Shown here: positions 1-6,322 of the stretch, one piece after another | How positions within the stretch are numbered: the stretch's first letter is position 1 | Layout: each line of letters starts with the position of its first letter | Assembly: GCA_947455585.1 (NCBI GenBank) | Contig: CANGOY010000078.1 | Coordinates: 1 to 7,886 of the forward strand | Direction of reading: 5' to 3' | Origin: Comamonadaceae bacterium | GTDB lineage: Bacteria; Pseudomonadota; Gammaproteobacteria; Burkholderiales; Burkholderiaceae_C | DNA: 7,886 nt | Notes under the pieces: generated by a model | Databases searched by the model: none | Told to the model about the DNA's origin: nothing | The model's input: the letters and a program-made list of their open reading frames with translations, nothing else | Made by a program: the position numbers and the translations under genes

Positions 1-66
1 AGCGCCAAGACCGTGCCCATGGGCCCTGTCAAGGTGGAAGAAATTCGCCTCAAGCAACCTCTGTAA
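1..66 (+). CDS. 3' end of an unidentified gene (partial)
   Basis: The first 66 bases read in frame 1 as 21 sense codons ending in TAA at 64-66, with the closing residues EEIRLKQPL. The piece is too short to assign to a family. The stop lies 17 bases before the J-domain gene, so this gene could be the first member of the same transcription unit. That it is coding is inferred from the open frame, the close spacing and the codon choice resembling the neighbours; it is not proven. Confidence 0.5.
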   Translation, partial: SAKTVPMGPVKVEEIRLKQPL

Positions 67-83
67 TTCAACAAGAGTTTCAC

Positions 84-371
84 GTGTCTGAACACTACGC
101 CGCCTTAGGTCTCAAAAGCGATGCCACGCTGTCGGACATCAAAAAAGCGTTCCGCCAAAAAGCCTCGCAGTTTCATCCGGACCGCAACAGCGACCCCGAT
201 GCGCCTGCGCGTTTTCGCGAAGTGCAAGAGGCCTACGACGTGCTGTCAGACGACGACAAACGCAAAGCCTATGACGACAACCGCCGCCGCAACCTGCTGG
301 ACGACCCCGCAGAAACCGCACGCGAAATTTGGCAAGGCTACTTTCAGCAAGTTTTGAATAAAGCATCATGA
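84..371 (+). CDS. Minimal J-domain (DnaJ-like) co-chaperone, 95 aa
   Basis: This is a J-domain protein, the class that stimulates the ATPase of DnaK/Hsp70 and brings it to particular clients. The J-domain fills residues of about 4-65: helix I (HYAALGL), a basic helix II (KKAFRQKASQF), the diagnostic HPD loop at residues 31-33, helix III (FREVQEAYDVLSD) and a final DDDKRKAYD segment. There is no glycine/phenylalanine linker, zinc finger or C-terminal substrate-binding domain, so it is not DnaJ or CbpA but a J-domain-only (class C) protein with a short helical tail of about 30 residues. The start is GTG at 84, six bases after a weak AAGAG. Its stop overlaps the next start (ATGA, 368-371), which implies translational coupling with the unknown 182-aa protein. 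No DnaK is nearby, so it presumably works with the general cellular Hsp70. The family call is firm; the client is unknown. Confidence 0.9.
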   Translation: MSEHYAALGLKSDATLSDIKKAFRQKASQFHPDRNSDPDAPARFREVQEAYDVLSDDDKRKAYDDNRRRNLLDDPAETAREIWQGYFQQVLNKAS

Positions 372-916
372 GCATTTCCCCATTCTTCCAAGAGCTGCGC
401 TCTGCTTACCAAGCCGAGTTGGACGACCTCAACTCAGACTCCGAAGGCCACTACATCCTCGACAAGCGCTTGACTGAAAAACGCAAAGAGCTGGACTTTT
501 TGTTGCAAATGATGGACCTCAGCCCCGAGATGGTGGCCGTGGTCTTACACCAAGCCTTTGAGTTTCATGAACCCGAGTTGATGGCTCACTTCATCACACG
601 CGATGCGGACGATTTGTTGAGCTGGGAGGCCTTGTCTGAAGGCGTGCGCATTGCACCTTGGGCACAACCCATGGTGAATCAAATCTTGGCCGAGCCCGTG
701 GGAGCATGGTTCATGACCGTGGCCGCTGCACTCGAATACATGCACGGCACGCCTATGCGAGCCAGCGCACAGTCAAACGACGCTGATGCCGATGAAGATT
801 TGCAAAACGTCGAGCGCGGTGACCAAGCCGAACACGACGAAGAGCGCGAAGCCCGTGAACGCGAAGAAGCAGGCAACGCGTGGATGGTTGAACAAGGCTT
901 CGACAGCAAAGAATAA
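368..916 (+). CDS. Uncharacterised protein with charged acidic C-terminal tail, 182 aa
   Basis: I do not recognise this family. The protein has no signal peptide or convincing membrane segment and is probably cytosolic and mostly helical. Residues of about 1-130 look folded: a charged helix around 10-50 (AYQAELDDL, LTEKRKELDFLLQMM), then alternating helices including EMVAVVLHQAFEF and a tryptophan-containing stretch around 85-126. Residues of about 136-168 are low in complexity and rich in D, E and R, including DADADEDL and EERERE-like runs, and probably form a disordered or extended charged helix. A short hydrophobic motif, AWMVEQGF at 171-178, follows and could be a docking peptide. The ATG overlaps the J-domain gene stop by four bases, and the next gene starts 12 bases after its stop. 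Being an assembly partner or client of the adjacent J-protein is inference from context only. Confidence 0.8.
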   Translation: MSISPFFQELRSAYQAELDDLNSDSEGHYILDKRLTEKRKELDFLLQMMDLSPEMVAVVLHQAFEFHEPELMAHFITRDADDLLSWEALSEGVRIAPWAQPMVNQILAEPVGAWFMTVAAALEYMHGTPMRASAQSNDADADEDLQNVERGDQAEHDEEREAREREEAGNAWMVEQGFDSKE

Positions 917-928
917 ACAGGTGACCCC

Positions 929-1684
929 ATGACCGATAAAACAAATGCCATTGCACTGATTACCAAAACCCAAAGCCTCATCGCCGCAGGTGACATCACT
1001 GGCGCTGAAGCTGCGTTGGTCGAGCTGGCCGATGCCGAGGGCGACCAAGCGCTCATGGTGGTGCTGGAGCAGTTACCACCCAAAGACATCTTGGCTGTGA
1101 TTCGTGAGTACGACACGTCTAAAGAATCGGTCATCAACCTGCTGGTCACGCCCGAGCAATTTGCCCGCGCCGTGGTGATTGAAAAACAATACAAAGACCT
1201 CACACGCACTCACTTGCGCGGCATGATGAACTCCATCATCTTTCGCGAAGACGCAGACACGGTTGAGTTCCTCACCGCCATTGGCGATTTAGAAGGCGGC
1301 GCTGAAGCGCTGGCCGACTACTTCAGCGAAAAGTGGAGCCGCATCGAAGCATTTGCCCGCACCGGCACGTTTGACACCATGGAAGACGATGGCGACATGC
1401 TGACTGAAAGCGCCCTGCTCGGCTCGGCTTATGTGAAGCCCCGTGTCGAAGAAGACGAAGTGGCCGACCAAGACTGGATGCAACTCGCGTGGATATTGCG
1501 TCACAAAATTCCAGACCTCTTCATCGAGATGCTCTTGGTGCTGCGCGCCAAAGCGCGCGCCCACGATGCAGGCCTGTCTGAAGAAGACGAGGAAGAAGAC
1601 GATGACCGCGTGGAAACCAGCGCCACCGACCGTGGCCAAGCCACGCCAGCTGCGCGTGACTCTGACGAAGAGTCAGCCATCTAA
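929..1684 (+). CDS. Uncharacterised helical protein with acidic C-terminus, 251 aa
   Basis: I cannot assign a function. Translation starts at ATG 929 behind a good ribosome-binding site, AGGTGA at 919-924. No signal peptide or membrane segment is seen. Residues of about 10-85 form short repeated helices with LPP and VTPEQF turns (VVLEQLPPKDILAVIREYD). This faintly recalls the superhelical N-terminal domain of MgtE or FliG-like folds, but the likeness is weak. A central helical region spans about 85-150, and another (DWMQLAWILRHKIPDLFIEML) spans about 182-203. Residues 217-227 are an almost pure D/E run, followed by a low-complexity tail rich in S, T, A and D/E. It lies between two other unknown genes, 12 bases after one and 11 before the next. 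A role shared with them and the J-protein is inferred from this packing. Confidence 0.8.
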   Translation: MTDKTNAIALITKTQSLIAAGDITGAEAALVELADAEGDQALMVVLEQLPPKDILAVIREYDTSKESVINLLVTPEQFARAVVIEKQYKDLTRTHLRGMMNSIIFREDADTVEFLTAIGDLEGGAEALADYFSEKWSRIEAFARTGTFDTMEDDGDMLTESALLGSAYVKPRVEEDEVADQDWMQLAWILRHKIPDLFIEMLLVLRAKARAHDAGLSEEDEEEDDDRVETSATDRGQATPAARDSDEESAI

Positions 1685-1695
1685 ACGTATAGACC

Positions 1696-2898
1696 ATGAC
1701 GCAATCTGTTGCCCTTTTTGATGACCGCCCTTTCTTTGAAAAGGCCGTTGCCTATGGCGTGCAACACGGCGTGTTGGACCAAGCCAAGTTAGACGCCATC
1801 CAAACCGATGCGCCCAAAGGCATGGTGCAAATTGCGCGTTACTTTGGCAGTGAGTTCTTGCGCCCAGAGCTGGAAAAAGCCAAGGACCGCATCGTCAACA
1901 TGGTCAGTCTCACGCTGCAAATTCAAAGCGGCGGCGATTTGCGCAAAGCCGCCGAGCACTTGCGCGAACACTCGTTCATGTCGCGCTCCAAGGCCGCATC
2001 AGACATGCTCAAAGCCCTCATCGTCATGCCGCAAAACACGCACTTTGGCATGAACGAGCATGGTGGCTTTAGCGACAAACACATCCCGCAATTGGCCAAA
2101 TGGTCGCTCTGCAATTTGGCCGAATACCAAGCCGAGCTGGCAAAGCGCCAACAAGTGGCCCACGTCATAGACGCAGCCATTTGGATGGCCGACGAGCTGG
2201 GCCTGCACGCGGATGATTTAGAAGAAGCCGGCTGCGATGCCGAAGCCGTCATTCGCACCGCCTTGTTGGCAGCAGCCACCAAACACAAAGAAATGCCAGA
2301 CTGGGTGGCCTTTCAAAAAATCATCGCCACCCTGCGCAAACCCAGCGCCACCAAAACCATCAACTTGGCTGCGCCTAAAAACTTGCCTGCTGAGTTCAAA
2401 GCTGCAGTCGAGCAAGTGCGACAAAGCGTCGAAGCCGACTTGCCCAAAATTTTGGACAGTGCCATCACATGCCAAAAGCTGTTCAACCAAACGCCCGCTT
2501 TTGTGGGTCGTTATTTTTGGCTGGAAGATGGTTTGTCTGAGGTTGACCACTTCGACCGCCAAACCTCTGCCGCGTGGACCAAAGCCACTGGCGGCCACAG
2601 CGATGACAGCTCGTTGCTCACGCTCTTCTTGTGCATTGCCACGGGCAGCACAGGCAAAACATTGCTGACCGAAAAAACCGCAGCCACGCTGATTCGCAAA
2701 ATTCGTAAATCAGGTGTGCAAGCTGCGTTGGCTACTGAATTCATCCAAGCCAACGCACCGGCTGAGCATCAAGACGATTACATCGACATGTGGGAAGCAT
2801 TCATCGACGAGTCACTGGACACGTTAGAGAGCGACCACGACTATAAACTGCACGATGCGCTGTCGCTCTTGCGCCGCGAGTGCAATGTGTCTGAATAA
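1696..2898 (+). CDS. Uncharacterised protein, 400 aa, last gene of the J-domain cluster
   Basis: I do not recognise this family. It is predicted soluble: no signal peptide and no membrane helix. The sequence is rich in amphipathic helices throughout, such as RPFFEKAVAYGVQHGVL (11-27), RKAAEHLREH (83-92), a region of about 140-215 and the C-terminal DALSLLRRECNV, suggesting an all-alpha scaffold. A region around 265-325 has a different texture (FVGRYFWLEDG, then SLLTLFLCIATGSTGKT). The last string formally fits a loose Walker A pattern, but I do not treat it as a nucleotide site because there is no convincing Walker B and it sits late in the chain. The start is ATG 1696, 11 bases after the previous stop and without a strong Shine-Dalgarno sequence, so it probably depends on coupling. 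Fifty-one bases separate it from the DTW gene, where the tight packing ends. Confidence 0.8.
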   Translation: MTQSVALFDDRPFFEKAVAYGVQHGVLDQAKLDAIQTDAPKGMVQIARYFGSEFLRPELEKAKDRIVNMVSLTLQIQSGGDLRKAAEHLREHSFMSRSKAASDMLKALIVMPQNTHFGMNEHGGFSDKHIPQLAKWSLCNLAEYQAELAKRQQVAHVIDAAIWMADELGLHADDLEEAGCDAEAVIRTALLAAATKHKEMPDWVAFQKIIATLRKPSATKTINLAAPKNLPAEFKAAVEQVRQSVEADLPKILDSAITCQKLFNQTPAFVGRYFWLEDGLSEVDHFDRQTSAAWTKATGGHSDDSSLLTLFLCIATGSTGKTLLTEKTAATLIRKIRKSGVQAALATEFIQANAPAEHQDDYIDMWEAFIDESLDTLESDHDYKLHDALSLLRRECNVSE

Positions 2899-2949
2899 GC
2901 TTTCGCTACCCAGCAATAGCCACCGCTCCAGCCGTCAACTTCCCCAGTC

Positions 2950-3684
2950 GTGTCCGTCTACTTGCCCCACGCGGTTTCCCGCCTCCGCGCATCGCGCCTC
3001 GCCCGCAGCGTCAAACCCTTTCTAGCCCGTGGCGGCCCCAAAGGCGAACGCTGCAGCGGCTGCCGCCTAGTCCCCACCCATTGCATCTGCACCTTGCGCC
3101 CCGACGTGCCCACGCGCGCAGGCATGTGTTTGCTCATGGCCGACATCGAGCCACTCAAGCCCAGCAACACCGGCTGGCTGATTGCCGATGTGGTGGCCGA
3201 CACCTTTGCGTTTGGCTGGGCGCGCACCGAGGTAGACCCCGCATTGCTCACTCTGTTGAGCGACACGCAATGGCAACCCTATGTGGTGTTTCCAGCTGAG
3301 TTCGCCGAAGCCACACGCGTGGTGCATGAAGTGAACCACACGACGGACAAGCGCCCGCTCTTCATCCTGCTAGACGGCACATGGGACGAAGCCCGCAAGA
3401 TGTTTCGCAAAAGCCCCTACCTGCAAAACTTCCCCGTGCTCAGCCTTCACCCCGAACAACTCTCGCGCTACACCCTGCGCCGCTCACAAAGCGAAGCGCA
3501 CTTTTGCACCGCCGAAGTGGGCGCCATGTGCCTAGAGCTGACGAACGACACGCTGGCTGCACAAGCCCTCAACGCCTACTTTGATGTGTTCACAGCGCAC
3601 TACCTCAAAGCCAAACATCAGCAACCCGTCGATTTAACGGATGACGTGCATGTGCGGTTGCAAGAACTGGCCCACCATTCGTGA
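2950..3684 (+). CDS. tapT: DTW-domain tRNA-uridine aminocarboxypropyltransferase (TapT/YfiP type)
   Basis: DTW proteins of this type transfer the 3-amino-3-carboxypropyl group of S-adenosylmethionine to a tRNA uridine; in E. coli TapT (YfiP) makes acp3U at position 47. At 244 aa the length suits the family. The sequence shows the N-terminal basic stretch RLRASRLARSVKPFLARG, a four-cysteine cluster at C35, C38, C45 and C47 that probably binds metal, the LKPSNTGWLIADV segment at about 69-81, and the signature DGTW at 142-145 followed by EARKMFRKSPYL. These match my recollection of E. coli YfiP closely. The start is GTG 2950: an in-frame TAG lies at 2917-2919, and the next Met (residue 59) falls after the cysteine cluster, so a later start would remove a conserved element. 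No clear Shine-Dalgarno sequence precedes it. The neighbouring GTPase and exonuclease genes give an RNA-related context. Confidence 0.87.
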   Translation: MSVYLPHAVSRLRASRLARSVKPFLARGGPKGERCSGCRLVPTHCICTLRPDVPTRAGMCLLMADIEPLKPSNTGWLIADVVADTFAFGWARTEVDPALLTLLSDTQWQPYVVFPAEFAEATRVVHEVNHTTDKRPLFILLDGTWDEARKMFRKSPYLQNFPVLSLHPEQLSRYTLRRSQSEAHFCTAEVGAMCLELTNDTLAAQALNAYFDVFTAHYLKAKHQQPVDLTDDVHVRLQELAHHS

Positions 3685-3729
3685 CCGACAATCACACACT
3701 TTCACCCTCAGGTCAGTAGCGACTCTTTT

Positions 3730-4668
3730 ATGGCGATTCAATGGTTCCCCGGACACATGCACCTCACGCGCAAAGCGATTGGGGAGCGCATCAAAGAGAT
3801 TGACGTCGTCATCGAAATGCTCGATGCCCGCTTGCCCGGCTCTAGCGCCAACCCCATGTTGGCCGAGCTCATCAAAACCAAACCCGCCCTCAAAGTGCTG
3901 AGCAAGCAAGACTTGGCCGACCCCGCCCGCACCGCCCTATGGCTGGCTCATTACAACGCTATGCCAGGCGTGCGCGCCATTGGCCTGGACACAAGCATGA
4001 CCTCGCCCGCCAAAGCGCTGATTGACGCCTGTCAACAACTCGCGCCCAACCGCGGCGGCATGGTCAAGCCCATGCGCGTGCTCATTTGCGGCATCCCCAA
4101 CGTGGGCAAGTCCACCCTCATCAACACGCTCAAAGGCAAGCGCGCAGCCAAGACGGGCGACGAAGCCGGCGTGACCAAAATTGAGCAACGCATCGCCTTG
4201 GCCGATGACTTTTATTTGTACGACACACCCGGCGTGCTGTGGCCGCGCATCATCGTCGAGCAAAGCGGCTTCAACCTCGCCGCCAGCGGCGCCATTGGCG
4301 TGAACGCGTTTGACGAAGAAACCGTCGCTCTTGAGCTGCTCAACTACCTCATTCCCCACTACCCCGACGTGCTGCACCAGCGCTACAACATCGACGACGT
4401 GGCCAGCCACACCGATGAAGAAATGTTGGAGGCCATTGGCCGCAAACGCGGCGCGGTGCAAAGCGGCGGCCGCATCAACACCACTAAATCTGCACACATC
4501 GTCATCCACGATTTCCGCACAGCTGCGCTGGGCCGCGTCACGCTAGAAACGCCAGATGAATTTGCGGCTTGGCTGGCCGAAGGAAAAATTGCAGACGCTG
4601 AGCGCGCCGTTCGCAAAGAGGCGATTGAGAAAAACAAGAAAACCGCACACAAGTCTAAGAAGCGTTGA
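3730..4668 (+). CDS. ylqF: YlqF/RbgA-family ribosome biogenesis GTPase
   Basis: This is a circularly permuted GTPase of the YlqF/RbgA group, known for late assembly of the large ribosomal subunit. The family-typical opening IQWFPGHMHLTRKAI (3-17) is present. The G motifs occur in permuted order: the G4-equivalent SKQD at 58-61, G1 GIPNVGKS at 121-128, the G2 threonine in GVT at 147-149, and G3 DTPG at 165-168, followed by VLWP. The C-terminal half (about 175-290) matches the usual RNA-binding helical region, and the tail is lysine-rich (KNKKTAHKSKKR). The length of 312 aa is normal. One oddity is that G4 reads SKQD, not the usual NKxD; an AAC to AGC change would explain it. The ATG lies 45 bases after the DTW gene stop, with only a distant AGG at 3710-3712 as a possible ribosome-binding element. 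Confidence 0.92.
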   Translation: MAIQWFPGHMHLTRKAIGERIKEIDVVIEMLDARLPGSSANPMLAELIKTKPALKVLSKQDLADPARTALWLAHYNAMPGVRAIGLDTSMTSPAKALIDACQQLAPNRGGMVKPMRVLICGIPNVGKSTLINTLKGKRAAKTGDEAGVTKIEQRIALADDFYLYDTPGVLWPRIIVEQSGFNLAASGAIGVNAFDEETVALELLNYLIPHYPDVLHQRYNIDDVASHTDEEMLEAIGRKRGAVQSGGRINTTKSAHIVIHDFRTAALGRVTLETPDEFAAWLAEGKIADAERAVRKEAIEKNKKTAHKSKKR

Positions 4669-4685
4669 TATCCCTTGAGCCACAC

Positions 4686-5279
4686 ATGACACAACGCCTA
4701 GACACCCCCGACAAAGAAGCCATCGCCCTGCTCCCACCGTTTGAGCGCTTGGGGCTTGACCGCATCACCTTGGTCAACACAGGCAAACAAGCGCAGCTCG
4801 CACGCGATGCCTTGGTGGCTTCACGCGCATGGGGCTTTGACACCGAATCCAAACCCACCTTCCGCGTGGGCGAAGCGTCAGACGGCCCGCATGTGTTGCA
4901 GCTCTCTACGGGTGAACGTGCGTGGGTATTTCAACTACACGACCCCGAATGCCGCGCTGTGGCCGCCGACTTACTGGCGCACCCTGGCATTGCCAAAGCA
5001 GGCTTTGGATTGGGCGATGACCGCAAACGCATCATCCAAAAATTTGGCGTCGAACCTGCTGGCATTTTGGAGCTCAACACCATTTTCAAAGCCCAGGGCT
5101 ATCGCAAAGAAGTGGGCGTCAAGGGCGCGGTGGCGGTTCTGTTTAACCAGCGTTTTCAGAAGTCAAAAAAGGCCGCAACCAGCAACTGGGCCAATTTGCG
5201 CTTGAGCGAATCGCAGCTGGTATATGCCGCCAACGATGCGTATGCGGCCTATCGCGTTTGGGAAGCTTTAGAGCGCTAA
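4686..5279 (+). CDS. Stand-alone DEDDy 3'-5' exonuclease (RNase D / WRN-exonuclease-like)
   Basis: The protein is a 3'-5' exonuclease domain of the DEDD superfamily and acts by two-metal catalysis on nucleic acid 3' ends. All three Exo motifs are visible: Exo I GFDTESKPTF with D52 and E54, Exo II AGFGLGDDRKRI with D112, and Exo III YAAND with Y180 and D184, making it the DEDDy subtype. At 197 aa it is only the nuclease domain, without the HRDC domains of full RNase D or any polymerase or helicase part. A TTG at 4665 overlapping the GTPase stop would add seven residues. I prefer ATG 4686 because MTQRLDTPDKE is an ordinary start and the extra residues add nothing recognisable, but neither start has a strong Shine-Dalgarno sequence. 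Seventeen bases separate it from ylqF, so they are probably cotranscribed. RNA versus DNA substrate cannot be read from the sequence. Confidence 0.87.
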   Translation: MTQRLDTPDKEAIALLPPFERLGLDRITLVNTGKQAQLARDALVASRAWGFDTESKPTFRVGEASDGPHVLQLSTGERAWVFQLHDPECRAVAADLLAHPGIAKAGFGLGDDRKRIIQKFGVEPAGILELNTIFKAQGYRKEVGVKGAVAVLFNQRFQKSKKAATSNWANLRLSESQLVYAANDAYAAYRVWEALER

Positions 5280-5302
5280 GCCACGCCAGCTGCGTGTCTC
5301 GT

Positions 5303-5325
5303 GTGTGTCTTGCTTAAAGACACAC
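5303..5325 (+). terminator. Hairpin downstream of the exonuclease gene, no U-tract
   Basis: GTGTGTCTT at 5303-5311 pairs perfectly with AAGACACAC at 5317-5325 across a five-base loop, GCTTA. The 9-bp stem is solid, but the downstream sequence is C-rich and lacks a T run, so a classical intrinsic terminator is not supported. It may end or stabilise the upstream message, or be a leader structure if the FAH promoter lies further upstream. Confidence 0.35.
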
Positions 5326-5337
5326 CCTCCCTATGAT
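5310..5337 (+). promoter_or_regulatory. Possible sigma70 promoter for the FAH-family gene
   Basis: TATGAT at 5332-5337 matches five of six bases of the -10 consensus. TTGCTT at 5310-5315 matches TTG of the -35, with a 16-base spacer. It sits in the only sizeable intergenic gap of the window, about 50 bases before the FAH start. The -35 overlaps the right side of the hairpin's left arm and its loop. The weak -35 makes this tentative. Confidence 0.4.
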
Positions 5338-5344
5338 GAATTAA

Positions 5345-5365
5345 ATTGGTCCAACACAAACCAAT
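5345..5365 (+). promoter_or_regulatory. Candidate operator: ATTGGT-N9-ACCAAT inverted repeat
   Basis: ATTGGT at 5345-5350 is exactly mirrored by ACCAAT at 5360-5365. A second small palindrome, TTGG-T-CCAA (5347-5354 or so), lies inside the left half. The site falls between the proposed -10 and the ribosome-binding site, over the expected transcription start, which is where a repressor would act. ATTGGT/ACCAAT half-sites resemble those of GntR/FadR-type regulators such as PdhR, but the spacing here is wider, so the regulator class is a guess. Confidence 0.4.
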
Positions 5366-5375
5366 GTTTCATTTC

Positions 5376-5380
5376 AGGAG
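5376..5380 (+). promoter_or_regulatory. Ribosome-binding site deciding the TTG start of the FAH gene
   Basis: AGGAG ends six bases before TTG 5387. This is the strongest translation signal in the gap, and the frame behind it begins RIATFKLNG, a typical FAH-family N-terminus. It supports the rare TTG start. Confidence 0.7.
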
Positions 5381-5386
5381 AACAAT

Positions 5387-6259
5387 TTGCGCATCGCTAC
5401 TTTCAAGCTCAACGGTCAACGTCATGTAGGCCAAGTGTCTGCCGACGGCAAACACGTCACCGCCTTTGCACTCACCGAAGACCAAGCCCATCACGGCGCT
5501 CAGCCCATCATTGATGCACTCGTTGCTGGCCATGCACTGCCCGAGTTGGCTGGCACACCGCACGACATCACGCACGTTCACCTCGAAGCACCCCTGCCTG
5601 TGCCTCGCCGCAACGTGTGGTGCGTCGGCCGCAACTACCACGCACATGCCAAAGAGCTGCAAGCCTCCGTCTTCAAAGACAGCAACACCGACACCAAGGC
5701 TTGGCCCATCGTCTTCACCAAAGTGCCAGAGTGCGTGGTGGGTCCTAAAGACGATGTGCATCTGCCGGGTGCTGCCATCTCCGACCAAATTGACTATGAA
5801 GCCGAGCTGGCTGTGGTCATTGGCAAAGGCGGCAAAAACATCAGTCACGCCGATGCCATGAGCCATGTGTTTGGCTACACCGTGGTCAACGACGTGACCG
5901 CACGCGACGTGCAAATGCGCCACCAACAATGGGACATGGGCAAGTCGTTTGACACCTTCTGCCCCATGGGGCCATGGATTGTCACGGCTGACGAAGTCGA
6001 TGGCCGCAACACCCGCGTGCGTTGCTGGGTCAACGGCGAATTACGCCAAGACGGCCCCACCGAAAACATGATTTTCGACATCCCCACCTTGATTGAAACC
6101 ATCTCACGCGGCATCACGCTCTATCCCGGCGACATCATCGCCACAGGGACACCTGCTGGCGTGGGCATGGGCTTGACCCCACCGCGCTACATCGCCAAAG
6201 GCGATGTCATCCGCGTCGAAATTGACGGCGTGGGCAGCATCGAAAACCGCTTCGTTTAA
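5387..6259 (+). CDS. Fumarylacetoacetate hydrolase (FAH) family enzyme
   Basis: FAH-superfamily enzymes are Mg-dependent and cleave or hydrate acylpyruvates, fumarylacetoacetate and related keto acids, often in aromatic or sugar-acid breakdown. At 290 aa this one fits the FAHD1/YcgM-like and ureidoglycolate-lyase-like subgroup. An N-terminal small domain (1-70) is followed by the catalytic domain: CVGRNYHAHAKE (79-90), where H87 and E90 align with the catalytic His-Glu dyad of FAHD1; the metal ligands E138 and E140 in IDYEAELAVVIGK; VND with D169; KSFDTFCPMGPWI (186-198); and GDIIATGTPAGVG (248-260). All key residues appear intact. Translation starts at TTG behind a good AGGAG. It opens a probable catabolic unit with the two Bug receptor genes downstream. 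Its substrate cannot be read from the sequence; residues 91-125, which include a small insertion (KDSNTDTKAWP), probably help shape the pocket. Confidence 0.9.
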   Translation: MRIATFKLNGQRHVGQVSADGKHVTAFALTEDQAHHGAQPIIDALVAGHALPELAGTPHDITHVHLEAPLPVPRRNVWCVGRNYHAHAKELQASVFKDSNTDTKAWPIVFTKVPECVVGPKDDVHLPGAAISDQIDYEAELAVVIGKGGKNISHADAMSHVFGYTVVNDVTARDVQMRHQQWDMGKSFDTFCPMGPWIVTADEVDGRNTRVRCWVNGELRQDGPTENMIFDIPTLIETISRGITLYPGDIIATGTPAGVGMGLTPPRYIAKGDVIRVEIDGVGSIENRFV

Positions 6260-6263
6260 AACT

Positions 6264-6295
6264 AAAAAAAGCAGGCAGGCATTCGCCTGACCTGC
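6264..6295 (-). terminator. Hairpin with T-run on the minus strand (terminator-like)
   Basis: GCAGG-C-AGGC (6271-6280) pairs with GCCT-GA-CCTGC (6285-6295) around the loop ATTC, with a small internal mismatch. Seven A residues at 6264-6270 precede it. Read on the minus strand this is a stem followed by seven T, the layout of an intrinsic terminator. On the plus strand the bases after the stem (TCGTCAAAAAA) give no U-tract. It may therefore block antisense transcription into the FAH gene, or simply act as a stem between FAH and the receptor gene. Confidence 0.45.
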
Positions 6296-6322
6296 TCGTC
6301 AAAAAATCGAAGGAGACAAGAC

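Noticed and set aside
679..1209. Minus-strand open frame of 176 codons
   Set aside because: It lies opposite two well-supported plus-strand genes and its translation is serine-rich low-complexity, as expected for an antisense shadow. It has no recognisable domain.
2638..2661. Walker A-like string ATGSTGKT in the 400-aa unknown protein
   Set aside because: It fits the loose [AG]x4GK[ST] pattern, but it lies late in the chain (residues 315-322), lacks a glycine-rich loop after a beta-strand in a typical nucleotide-binding domain, and has no convincing Walker B. A chance match is likely.
3937..4509. Minus-strand open frame of 190 codons
   Set aside because: It is fully antisense to the ylqF GTPase gene, and its composition (runs of V, H, A and G) is typical of a mirrored GC-rich frame.
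4665..4685. TTG start overlapping the ylqF stop for the exonuclease
   Set aside because: It adds only seven residues, uses a rare codon and lacks a ribosome-binding site. ATG 4686 is simpler, although coupling through TTGA cannot be excluded.
5369..5929. Minus-strand open frame of 186 codons
   Set aside because: It is antisense to the FAH-family gene, and its His/Val-rich translation shows no domain.
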